Part shown: positions 8,933 through 17,274 of the stretch, piece after piece
Layout of the letters: every line of letters begins with the position of its first letter
Position numbering within the stretch: position 1 is the stretch's first letter
NCBI GenBank assembly: GCA_028288485.1
Contig: JAQBNO010000057.1
Coordinates: forward strand, 27,197-91,196
Reading direction: 5' to 3'
Source of the DNA: Segetibacter sp.
GTDB taxonomy: Bacteria > Bacteroidota > Bacteroidia > Chitinophagales > Chitinophagaceae
DNA: 64,000 nt
Translations under genes and position numbers: made by a program
The notes under the pieces: model-generated
What the model saw: only the letters and a program-made list of their open reading frames with translations
Database searches by the model: none
What the model was told of the DNA's origin: nothing

Positions 8933-10540
8933 ATGAAAAGTCCGAATGGATTAAGCTTTAAATTTTTGAAAAATGATCTACCGGCGGGATTGGTAGTTTT
9001 TCTAGTTGCACTTCCGCTTTGTTTGGGTATTTCCCTAGCATCGGGAGCCCCGTTTTTCAGTGGATTAATATCAGGGATTATTGGAGGAATTGTTATAGGC
9101 TTCCTGAGCGGTTCGAAGCTTAGTGTAAGCGGGCCCGCTGCCGGTCTTGCTGCTTTGGTTTTGGCAGCTATTCATAATATAGGATCTTTTGATCTTTTTC
9201 TTTGTGCGGTATTAATAGCAGGAATCCTGCAGATTGCAATAGGCGTTGCCAAGTTGGGTGGTATTGCGATTTACTTTCCATCAAGTGTCATTAAAGGACT
9301 ACTTACAAGTATTGGTATTCTTATCATAGCCAAACAGATCCCTCACGCAGTTGGTTATTCGAATGAGAGAAGTGTTTTAACCGAAACCGGGAATGAATAC
9401 TGGCACCCGTTGTTACAGCCCCTTCAGCAAATACAACCCGGAGTACTACTTATTTGTATTGTTTCAATTTTACTCATGTTGCTTTGGGATCGGCCTTTTA
9501 TAAGAAACAAAGTAAAATTTATACCGGGAGCTTTAGTTGCGGTTGTAGTTGCGATAATTCTCAACGAAATATTTAAGGGTACTAATAGTGCTTTAACCGT
9601 AGGTAAAGATCATCTTGTACAAATCCAGGCTGCTAAAAGTGCTTCTGATTTTTTTAGCTTTTTTACGTTACCCGATTTTAGTGGCTTTACAAACAGTAAA
9701 GTAATTGTTACGGGTTTTATGATTGCTGTTATAGCTTCACTGGAAACCCTATTAAGTATAGAAGCGGTCGACAACATTGACCCTGAAAGAAATGTGACAA
9801 ACACCAACAGAGAACTGATAGCGCAGGGTATAGGGAATTCGGTTGCCGGGTTAATAGGGGGTTTGCCAATCACTGCAGTTATAGTACGGAGTAGCGCGAA
9901 TTTACATGCAGGAGCAAAATCAAAAGTATCGGCAATTTTTCACGGTATTCTATTATTGGTTTGTGTAATTACTATTCCAAGCCTGTTAAATATGATTCCT
10001 TTAGCTGCTTTAGCAGCCATATTGTTGTTAACCGGTTATAAGCTTTGTAAGCTTTCTATTTTTTCACAGATGATAAAAAACGGCAAATACCAGTTTATTC
10101 CGTTTTTTGTAACAGTAGGAGTTATTTTGAGTATCGATCTGTTTGGAGTTTATCCGCCGTTGAAAGGTGAAGGCTTATTAATTGGTGTTATTGCCGGCCT
10201 GGTAGCAGCGTTTGGAGCGGTACTTCACGGCAACCTTAAAAACGCCTACTTCTTCCACAAGGACAAATATCATGAAGGTGATGTTATTAAAATACGACTG
10301 GCAGAAGAAGTATCTTTTTTAAATAAGGCAGCTATACGCGAAACTTTAGATCATTTACCTGAAAATTCTACCGTCGTTATAGATGCATCTCGCACCAATT
10401 ACATAGATTTTGACGTGCTTGAATTGATCAAAGAGTTCAGGGATATTAAAGCGCCTCTTAAAAATATTGAATGTAGTCTGGACGGCTTTCACGAAACCTA
10501 CCAGATCGAAAATCAATTACGAGTACAATCAGGACATTAA
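8933..10540 (+). CDS. SulP family anion transporter (bicarbonate or sulfate), copy 1
   Basis: This is an inner-membrane SLC26/SulP carrier of 535 residues. The N-terminal part shows the family's alternating helices with LVVFLVALPLCLGISLASGAP and the SGSKLSVSGPAAGL stretch, and the core carries the AVIVRSSANLHAGAKSK motif. A short STAS-like domain follows (about 455-535: EEVSFLNKAAIRETL, VVIDASRTNYIDFD). SulP proteins carry sulfate, bicarbonate or other anions; the carbonic anhydrase gene 17 bp downstream and the DabAB genes further on argue for bicarbonate. A closely related second copy lies at 11898-13457. Confidence 0.9.
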   Translation: MKSPNGLSFKFLKNDLPAGLVVFLVALPLCLGISLASGAPFFSGLISGIIGGIVIGFLSGSKLSVSGPAAGLAALVLAAIHNIGSFDLFLCAVLIAGILQIAIGVAKLGGIAIYFPSSVIKGLLTSIGILIIAKQIPHAVGYSNERSVLTETGNEYWHPLLQPLQQIQPGVLLICIVSILLMLLWDRPFIRNKVKFIPGALVAVVVAIILNEIFKGTNSALTVGKDHLVQIQAAKSASDFFSFFTLPDFSGFTNSKVIVTGFMIAVIASLETLLSIEAVDNIDPERNVTNTNRELIAQGIGNSVAGLIGGLPITAVIVRSSANLHAGAKSKVSAIFHGILLLVCVITIPSLLNMIPLAALAAILLLTGYKLCKLSIFSQMIKNGKYQFIPFFVTVGVILSIDLFGVYPPLKGEGLLIGVIAGLVAAFGAVLHGNLKNAYFFHKDKYHEGDVIKIRLAEEVSFLNKAAIRETLDHLPENSTVVIDASRTNYIDFDVLELIKEFRDIKAPLKNIECSLDGFHETYQIENQLRVQSGH

Positions 10541-10557
10541 TAAAAAAAAAGTTATTT

Positions 10558-11223
10558 ATGGAAACTTCATATCAGAAATTAATAAAAGGAAATAAATCTT
10601 ACGCAGAAAGCAGGCTTTCACAGGATCCGGATTTTTTTAAAAACCTGGCAAAAGGTCAAAAACCCGATTATCTGTGGATAGGCTGCAGCGACAGTCGTGT
10701 TCCTGCTAACGAGATTACTAACACCCAGAGCGGTGAAATATTTGTTCACAGAAATATTGCCAACCTTGTAGTGCATACTGATACCAACCTATTGAGCGTG
10801 TTGGAATATGCTGTTAAGTACCTGAAAGTAAAACATATCATGGTGGTTGGCCACTATGGTTGTGGCGGGGTACAGACAGCTATGACAAACATTTACCACG
10901 GTTACGTGGATAATTGGTTGCGCAACATTAAAGACGTTTATCATGATAACAGCCAGGAATTAGATGCTATTACTGATTTAACAGAAAGAGCGAACCGGCT
11001 AACAGAGCTAAACGTAATAGAGCAGGTAAGGAACCTGGCGAAAACAACTATTGTGCAACGCGCCTGGGCCGAAAGGGAACTACATCTTCATGGATGGGTG
11101 TATGGTCTCGCCGATGGTTTGATTAAAGACTTATCTGTAATACATGACAGCAGTGAAAACATCGATCCGATTTACCGGTACACACATGTGAAGCCGTTAT
11201 CAGACGATATAATAAAGCTTTAG
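10558..11223 (+). CDS. Beta-class carbonic anhydrase, copy 1
   Basis: The enzyme interconverts CO2 and bicarbonate. The 221 residues contain the whole zinc site: Cys43 and Asp45 in GCSDSRVPA, then His99 and Cys102 in GHYGCGGV, and the catalytic Asp45-Arg47 pair. It lies 17 bp behind the SulP gene and is certainly cotranscribed with it. No signal peptide is present, so it acts in the cytoplasm on the transported anion. A terminator follows, closing the first cassette. SulP-carbonic anhydrase pairs and fusions are known in other bacteria. Confidence 0.96.
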   Translation: METSYQKLIKGNKSYAESRLSQDPDFFKNLAKGQKPDYLWIGCSDSRVPANEITNTQSGEIFVHRNIANLVVHTDTNLLSVLEYAVKYLKVKHIMVVGHYGCGGVQTAMTNIYHGYVDNWLRNIKDVYHDNSQELDAITDLTERANRLTELNVIEQVRNLAKTTIVQRAWAERELHLHGWVYGLADGLIKDLSVIHDSSENIDPIYRYTHVKPLSDDIIKL

Positions 11224-11240
11224 TAAAACTATATTAACTA

Positions 11241-11280
11241 ACTGCCGGTATTATCCTTTGTTGGAGCCGGCAGTTTTTTT
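11241..11280 (+). terminator. Rho-independent terminator after carbonic anhydrase copy 1
   Basis: ACTGCCGG and CCGGCAGT form an 8-bp stem with an 18-nt loop, followed by seven T. It separates the two tandem cassettes into distinct transcription units. Confidence 0.8.
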
Positions 11281-11483
11281 GTGCAACTTTGGTTGTGTCA
11301 CTTCCCGATGCAAGGTCCTCTTCTTAAAGTAGAGGATGTATTCTCATCCCTGCTTTATTTTCTAATAATAAGTTTAAACTGCTTCTTTAGAACTACCGGA
11401 GTCTGGTTTAAAACCGGGAAAAGTCGAATGCATCTCCCCCTTTTTGTATTTCTACTGTTAGGTTAGGTTATTAAAATCAATAA

Positions 11484-11519
11484 TTTGTAAAAGTTTAAAG
11501 ACCATTCCATCTATCTTTG
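11484..11519 (+). promoter_or_regulatory. Promoter of the second carbon cassette
   Basis: TATCTTTG at 11512-11519 is an exact -7 box just 9 nt before the ATG at 11529. A TTTG lies at 11484-11487, but the 24-nt spacing is longer than usual, so the upstream element is uncertain. Confidence 0.5.
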
Positions 11520-11528
11520 CCTATTACG

Positions 11529-11837
11529 ATGATAAAGCTAAAAATTATATCGTTTTTCCTGTGTTTATTGTTGACCTTACAAATGTTACCAATTGCACAG
11601 ATAGGTATGATGCTTAGTCAAAATCAATGGACAGAAGAACTTCCACATGCGCAGGATCCGGGAAAAGCCGATCTTTCCGCTAATTTCAATCATCCATATT
11701 TAGCTCATCCTGATTACCTCTCGGGCGGTTTGGTTTTTCCTGAAACAAAAGATTCGGCTTATATCCATCACTCCGAAGAAATTCCATCTAATCATTCTAC
11801 CGAGGTCGTAACTCCCCCACCCGACTCATCCTGTTAG
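11529..11837 (+). CDS. Small exported His-containing protein of the carbon cassette, copy 2
   Basis: This is the 102-residue paralogue of the protein at 8460-8771. The signal region is almost unchanged (MIKLKIISFFLCLLLTLQML). The mature part keeps NQWTEELPH, DPGKADLSANFNHP, PDYL, AYIHHSEEIPSNHSTE and PPPDS. The middle region and the last residue (Cys102 instead of Ser) differ. It has one extra His (His60). It lies 60 bp ahead of SulP copy 2, under its own promoter. Maintenance of the conserved blocks in both copies, while the linkers changed, suggests selection on the His-bearing segments. Function unknown. Confidence 0.75.
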   Translation: MIKLKIISFFLCLLLTLQMLPIAQIGMMLSQNQWTEELPHAQDPGKADLSANFNHPYLAHPDYLSGGLVFPETKDSAYIHHSEEIPSNHSTEVVTPPPDSSC

Positions 11838-11897
11838 CCGCGATCTAACTTTTTTTGGCTTTTACTACTTATTGATTAGATAAATTTACTCTTCTGA

Positions 11898-13457
11898 ATG
11901 AAAAATTTTTTCAGGAATGCCAGTGCTGACATCCCAGCTTCTGTCGTCGTCTTTTTGGTGGCTCTTCCACTTTGTTTAGGCATTGCTCTTGGCTCCGGTG
12001 CACCTCTTTTCTCCGGTATTATTGCAGGTATTGTAGGGGGCATCGTTATTGGCTCCTTAAGTGGTTCGCAACTGAGTGTAAGCGGACCAGCTGCAGGCTT
12101 AACTGCTATTGTTGTTGCAGCTATTACAAAGCTTGAGGTGTATGAAGCTTTCCTGGTGGCAGTAGTTATTGCAGGTGTCATTCAAATCACTTTGGGGTTT
12201 TTAAAAGCGGGGATTATTGGAGATTATATCCCAAACTCTGTAATTAAAGGAATGTTGGCTGCAATAGGATTAATTCTTATCCTGAAACAATTACCGCACT
12301 TCTTCGGGTACGATAAAGATTACGTAGGAGACGAAAGTTTCGTTCAGGGGAACAGCGAGAATACCTTCACCGAATTATTTCGATCTTTTCAGGCTATTAC
12401 ACCTGCGGCAGCTATTGTCGGACTGATTTCGATGGTTATTCTGATACTGTGGGAAACAAAGGCATTTAAGTCAAAGAAAGCGTTAATGCTGATACCGGGA
12501 CCACTGGTTGTAGTTTTGGCTGCGGTATTTATCAACATTGCCTTTGCATCTTATTCTCCTGGTTTTGAACTGGAAAACAAGCATCTGGTATCACTGCCCA
12601 TTGCCGAAACTCCGGCGATGTTTATTTCTTTTTTTACTTTCCCTGACTTTTCTTTTGCTAAAAACCCCCAGGTATGGATTAGCGGATTCACAATAGCGAT
12701 TGTTGCAAGCCTGGAAACATTACTGGGGATTGAAGCAGTTGACAAACTCGACCCCTTTAAAAGAGTTACTCCCACCAACCGCGAATTAAAAGCACAAGGG
12801 GTGGGAAACCTGGTTTCAGGGTTAATCGGAGGTTTGCCGCTCACATCTGTAATTGTAAGAAGTTCGGCAAATGTAATGGCAGGTGCTAAAACAAAGATGT
12901 CGACGATTACCCACGGTTTACTACTTCTTCTCACTGTTTTCTTTATTCCCAAAGTGTTAAACCTTATACCATTATCTGCATTAGCTGCAATCCTCATTTT
13001 TACGGGCTATAAATTAGCCAAAGTGGGTCTTTTTAAAGATTTCTATAAAAAGGGAATGGACCAGTTTGTGCCTTTCGTTGTTACTATTATAGCGATACTG
13101 TTTACCGATTTATTAGTTGGTATAGTTATAGGAATTCTGGTAGGGCTCTTCTTTATGATCCGTAGCAACTTTAGATCAGCAGTTTTAGTAGTACACGACG
13201 ACAACCGGTACCTCGTACGACTTCGTAAAGATGTTTCTTTCCTGAACAAGCCTATCATTAAACGAAAATTAGAGGAGGTACCTCCTAATTCTTATATTCT
13301 CATCGACGCAACAAGAGCCGACTTCATCGATAAAGACATCATTGAAGAAATAAACAATTTTTTAAAACATGCGCATTTGAAAAATATAAAGGTTGAGATT
13401 AAAAAAAACTCGACGATAAAAATGCACTCATTATTTAATGAACCTATAAATCTTTAG
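11898..13457 (+). CDS. SulP family anion transporter (bicarbonate or sulfate), copy 2
   Basis: The 519-residue paralogue of the transporter at 8933-10540 shares the ASVVVFLVALPLCLG start, the SGSQLSVSGPAAGL stretch and the TSVIVRSSANVMAGAK motif. The C-terminal STAS-like part (about 435-519) includes KDVSFLNKPIIKRKL and ILIDATRADFIDKD. The gene overlaps nothing and is followed 3 bp later by its carbonic anhydrase, so both are translated from one message. The divergence between the copies is clear in both protein and DNA, so the duplication is old, and the two carriers may differ in affinity or in the conditions of expression. Confidence 0.9.
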   Translation: MKNFFRNASADIPASVVVFLVALPLCLGIALGSGAPLFSGIIAGIVGGIVIGSLSGSQLSVSGPAAGLTAIVVAAITKLEVYEAFLVAVVIAGVIQITLGFLKAGIIGDYIPNSVIKGMLAAIGLILILKQLPHFFGYDKDYVGDESFVQGNSENTFTELFRSFQAITPAAAIVGLISMVILILWETKAFKSKKALMLIPGPLVVVLAAVFINIAFASYSPGFELENKHLVSLPIAETPAMFISFFTFPDFSFAKNPQVWISGFTIAIVASLETLLGIEAVDKLDPFKRVTPTNRELKAQGVGNLVSGLIGGLPLTSVIVRSSANVMAGAKTKMSTITHGLLLLLTVFFIPKVLNLIPLSALAAILIFTGYKLAKVGLFKDFYKKGMDQFVPFVVTIIAILFTDLLVGIVIGILVGLFFMIRSNFRSAVLVVHDDNRYLVRLRKDVSFLNKPIIKRKLEEVPPNSYILIDATRADFIDKDIIEEINNFLKHAHLKNIKVEIKKNSTIKMHSLFNEPINL

Positions 13458-13460
13458 CCC

Positions 13461-14102
13461 ATGACTTCTTACCAAAAATTGCTACTTGAAAATAAAGCCT
13501 GGGCAAAAGAAATGGTACAGGACGACCCCGAGTTTTTTTCAAGATTAGAGCATATACAAACACCGGAGTTTTTGTGGATCGGATGCAGCGACAGCAGGGT
13601 GCCTGCAAACCAAATCACTGGTACCACACCCGGTGAAATCTTTGTGCATAGAAACATTGCAAATCTTGTTGTTAATACCGACGTAAACATGTTAAGCGTA
13701 TTGCAATACGCGGTTGATGTACTTAAGGTAAAGCACGTGATCGTTTGTGGTCATTATGGTTGCGGAGGCGTAAAAGCTGCACTGACGAATACCGACCATA
13801 AGCAGGTTTTGAACATGTGGCTTAGAAATATAAAGGACATTTACAGGCTTCACAAGGATGAAGTGGATAGTGTAGGGGAGGGTGAAGCAAGGGTAAATAA
13901 ATTGATCGAACTTACGGTAAAAGAGCAGGTGATCAACCTGTCAAAAACATCTATAGTTCAAAAAGCATGGAGCGAAGACAATAGACCCCACCTTCATGGG
14001 TGGGTCTACAATCTTTCTGATGGTCTCATAAAAACTGTTTATGACATGGAAGCCGGGACTAAACTGGATCCGTTCTACATGTACGAAGAGTTTCAGGAAT
14101 AA
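13461..14102 (+). CDS. Beta-class carbonic anhydrase, copy 2
   Basis: The 213 residues contain the zinc ligands Cys42, Asp44 (GCSDSRVPA), His98 and Cys101 (GHYGCGGV), as in copy 1. The two enzymes align along the whole length, including HRNIANLVV, LHGWVY.L.DGLIK and the NL.KT.IVQ.AW stretch. The gene starts 3 bp after SulP copy 2. No terminator is seen after it; a 634-bp repeat-bearing gap separates it from dabA. Confidence 0.96.
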   Translation: MTSYQKLLLENKAWAKEMVQDDPEFFSRLEHIQTPEFLWIGCSDSRVPANQITGTTPGEIFVHRNIANLVVNTDVNMLSVLQYAVDVLKVKHVIVCGHYGCGGVKAALTNTDHKQVLNMWLRNIKDIYRLHKDEVDSVGEGEARVNKLIELTVKEQVINLSKTSIVQKAWSEDNRPHLHGWVYNLSDGLIKTVYDMEAGTKLDPFYMYEEFQE

Positions 14103-14150
14103 AAAAAGCAGTGTAGCGTAACTAAATGGCTTGTCTATCTAATAAAGTCC

Positions 14151-14312
14151 ACTGTTTTTTTGATCCAGGCAATTGTCTTCCTGGCAACATCGTTGCCACG
14201 CTCGCTTGTACTGTAAATCTATTATTGAACGTGGCAGTTTTTTGTAGAAGCATGTATGCCGAGCAGCAGCCGGTACCATGAGCGAAGTCGAACGGTACCC
14301 TTGTACTTTTTT
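14151..14312 (+). repeat. Full-length dispersed repeat with hairpin and GAGCGAAGTCGAA block
   Basis: The order is: poly-T (14154-14161), CATCGTTGCCACGCTCGC, TTGTACTGT, and an inverted repeat TGCCACG (14194-14200) / CGTGGCA (14230-14236). Then comes GGTACC (14272-14277), a loop with TGAGCGAAGTCGAA, GGTACC (14294-14299), and CTTGTAC. The copies at 26611-26745 and 31361-31551 have the same order on the other strand. Confidence 0.85.
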
Positions 14313-14585
14313 TTAATGATTCAACAAAACAAATAATCAATGCGAAAACATCGATCCTATTTACAGGTACACTCATATTAAGCCTTTGTCGGCTGATACA
14401 ATTACCGTTAAGTAACAAATAACCTGGCAGATTTTAAGTTTAGCATTTGTTTCTTGTGCAGTTCCGATAATTACTTTGGGCACGACGCAGATTCTATAGG
14501 TGTTAATGGGATCTTTTCAATATATTCAATTATACGTAGCAAGGATTATAGCGCTTTTTACTTGTTCAATAGGGAACCAAAAAGT

Positions 14586-14639
14586 AAAAGAGTGCGACGC
14601 AAGTAAAGCTACATAGTAAGCTTTTCGACCGGCACCAAA
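14586..14639 (-). repeat. Dispersed intergenic repeat, GTTGCGTCGCAC type
   Basis: Minus strand: GGTGCCGGTCG, TACTATGTAGC, then ACTTGCGTCGCACTCTTTTAC. It resembles 51479-51541, with one change in the core. Confidence 0.65.
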
Positions 14640-14736
14640 CCAGTATCGTGCTTTTTCCTGCTAAGTATAGTTTTATGAGACCGTAAGATCGCGAGTATGG
14701 TAAGTAAAATTATTAACGAATAAAAGCTGATAATTT

Positions 14737-17265
14737 ATGAGCCACCAACATTTCGACGAAGCGCACGTTTTGCACGAGTTAAAGCACTATCTGCCATCAC
14801 AAACCCCACTCAAAGATTTTATTCACCATAATTCTTTGCACGCCTTTCAACACATGAAATTCTTTGATGCTATTTTTAAAGCATCAAAGATTTTCGGCTT
14901 CCAGGCTACCCTTCAATTGACCGAGTTTAGAGAACTGCACCAGATCGGCCGAATAAATAATGAAGTACTCGAAAGAATAATAGCTGAAAAGAAAGGAGTG
15001 CAGCAGGTACAGCTTTGGAAGGAAAAGTTATTACACAAAAAATATGATACCCACAATTCTCCGCGGATCGGTGCGATCAGGGCCCACTGGAAAAATGAGT
15101 ACAAAATTGACTTAGACAACCTCGTTCAACCACTGCTTTTTAGAATACTTTGTAGTTACCTCGACCAGGGTATCTCTATCTGGAAATTTCCTGCCGGCAA
15201 CGACGGTTTTCTTTCTTCAATTACCCGCCTGGAACAAAACAGCTTTACCAGCTTTTTCAAAACTTCGAGGGCGAGGCAACTTTTACTGCAGGGCAATTTG
15301 CAAATAGGCCATCTGCTTAAAACGGTAGTTGGCGACGAGGCGTACTTTGAGCAATATTTATTTGACCAGCAATTCAGTCACTGCGGATGGTCAGGTATGG
15401 TTTGCGCGGTTGAGGCAATGCCGGGTTCTTTACTCGACCGCAAAACCATCTCGCTGCATGATTTAATTGTTTTTGAACTGCTGCTCGAAATTGATGCGCT
15501 CGAGTGTGAACTCGGGAAAAACTGGCAACCTTTAAGTTCTCATGTTAAAACCCAACCTGTCGAGCTGCTTGCAGGTGTTGCTCCCACAGAATTAAGCGTA
15601 GTTTTTGCGCTGTGGCAGGAAGCTTTTGAATGGAGTTATTATGACCAGGTACTTGCAGGAATATCTGCAGAGAAAAAAAGAGAACATCCGGCTCCCAAGC
15701 AAAGAAGTTTCCAGGCAATGTTTTGCATTGACGAGAGAGAGTGTTCTTTGCGACGGCACATAGAATTTGTTGATCCGGCTTGTGAAACACTCGGAACACC
15801 GGGATTTTTTACAGTAGAGTTTTTTATGCAACCGCAAAACGCGAAATTCTACGATAAACTCTGTCCGGCACCGGTAACACCGAAATACCTTATTAAAGAA
15901 TACGATGTAAAAAAAGAAAGAAAGCATGAATTGCTCTATACCAATAAAACACACACTTTTTTCGGTGGTTTTATAAGTACACTCACGCTTGGTTTTTTAG
16001 CTGCTGTAAGACTGGTTCAAACTATATTCAGGCCTAAAATGAGCCCTGCAATTTCCAATGCATTTACCCACATGAATAAGGAGGGTAAATTAACGATTGA
16101 GAATAAAAGCCTGGAAGACAGGGAAAACGGTTTGCAAATAGGGTTTACTATCGATGAAATGACGGCAAGGGTTGAAGGCTTATTAAGAGGCATTGGATTA
16201 GTGAAGGATTTCGCACCAATAGTATATGCAATTGCCCACGGCAGTAGCAGTGCCAACAACCCACATCACGGCGCGCACGATTGTGGCGCGTGTAGCGGAA
16301 GGCCGGGATCTGTAAATTCAAGGGTGTTGTCTTTTATGGCTAATCACCCGAAAGTAAGGGAATTGCTACAGGAAAGAGGGATTGTAATACCAACCGAAAC
16401 GCAATTTGTGGGTGGACTTCACGACACAGCGGCTGACCAGATGGAATTTTACGATGAAGAAGTACTGACAAAAGAGAATGCTGAACGTCATAAAAAAAAT
16501 ATAGAATTATTTGAAAAAGCCCTTGATTTAAACGCGAAAGAAAGGTCGAGGAGATTTGCTTCAATTAACACAAAAAAAAGCTTACGACACGTACGTAAGG
16601 AAATTTTGAAACGGTCTGTCTCAATGTTTGAACCAAGGCCCGAATTAGGGCACGGAACCAACACACTTTGTATTATTGGTAGTCGACAGTTGACCAAAGG
16701 GCTATTTTTAGACAGGCGTGCATTTTTAAATTCCTACGATTATAAAACCGACCCGGAAGGCAAGCTGTTAACCGGAATTATGAGGCCAATTGGGCCGGTA
16801 TGTGGAGGAATTAATCTCGAGTATTATTTTTCCAGGGTTGATAATTACAAGTTGGGCGCCGGCACAAAACTGCCACACAACGTTATGGGATTAATCGGTG
16901 TGGCAAACAGCAGTGATGGTGATTTACGCCCTGGTCTTCCACTGCAAATGATTGAAGTGCATGATCCCGTTCGCCTGATGACAATTGTAGAGCATTATCC
17001 TGAAGTGGTTTTAAAAGTGATACAGTCTGCTCCGGAAATGTATGAATGGTATATTAATGAGTGGGTGCATATAATCGCGATCCATCCCGAAACGCATCAA
17101 TTCTTTTATTTCAAAAACGGGGTATTTACACAATATGTTCCTCTAGTCAAGAAAGTAAATACAATAAACGACCTGATAGTTTTGGTTGAAGACGCGAAAG
17201 AGATGGAGACAAATAACATTGTTCATGCTACCCAGGAAAACCTGCCGGTTTACTCATTAAACTAA
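14737..17265 (+). CDS. dabA: DabA, catalytic subunit of the energy-coupled inorganic carbon pump (DUF2309)
   Basis: DabA works with DabB to turn CO2 into bicarbonate on the cytoplasmic side, driven by a cation gradient. The 842 residues fit the DUF2309 family. The zinc site is visible: Cys330 and Asp332 in MFCIDERECSLRRH, His501 in IAHGSSSANNPHHG and Cys516 in HDCGACSGR. The spacing from the His to the last Cys (15) is the same as in the characterised Halothiobacillus protein. There is no signal peptide or membrane segment. dabB follows 9 bp downstream. Its location behind two SulP-carbonic anhydrase cassettes is strong context for CO2/bicarbonate supply. Confidence 0.95.
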   Translation: MSHQHFDEAHVLHELKHYLPSQTPLKDFIHHNSLHAFQHMKFFDAIFKASKIFGFQATLQLTEFRELHQIGRINNEVLERIIAEKKGVQQVQLWKEKLLHKKYDTHNSPRIGAIRAHWKNEYKIDLDNLVQPLLFRILCSYLDQGISIWKFPAGNDGFLSSITRLEQNSFTSFFKTSRARQLLLQGNLQIGHLLKTVVGDEAYFEQYLFDQQFSHCGWSGMVCAVEAMPGSLLDRKTISLHDLIVFELLLEIDALECELGKNWQPLSSHVKTQPVELLAGVAPTELSVVFALWQEAFEWSYYDQVLAGISAEKKREHPAPKQRSFQAMFCIDERECSLRRHIEFVDPACETLGTPGFFTVEFFMQPQNAKFYDKLCPAPVTPKYLIKEYDVKKERKHELLYTNKTHTFFGGFISTLTLGFLAAVRLVQTIFRPKMSPAISNAFTHMNKEGKLTIENKSLEDRENGLQIGFTIDEMTARVEGLLRGIGLVKDFAPIVYAIAHGSSSANNPHHGAHDCGACSGRPGSVNSRVLSFMANHPKVRELLQERGIVIPTETQFVGGLHDTAADQMEFYDEEVLTKENAERHKKNIELFEKALDLNAKERSRRFASINTKKSLRHVRKEILKRSVSMFEPRPELGHGTNTLCIIGSRQLTKGLFLDRRAFLNSYDYKTDPEGKLLTGIMRPIGPVCGGINLEYYFSRVDNYKLGAGTKLPHNVMGLIGVANSSDGDLRPGLPLQMIEVHDPVRLMTIVEHYPEVVLKVIQSAPEMYEWYINEWVHIIAIHPETHQFFYFKNGVFTQYVPLVKKVNTINDLIVLVEDAKEMETNNIVHATQENLPVYSLN

Positions 17266-17274
17266 AATCATTTC

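Larger units (their letters stand above)
14103..14736. other. Intergenic region between carbonic anhydrase 2 and dabA
   Basis: It holds two dispersed repeats, described separately, and no credible gene. The minus-strand open frame at 14122-14418 is a translation of the repeat. No clear TAnnTTTG promoter for dabA was found. Confidence 0.6.
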
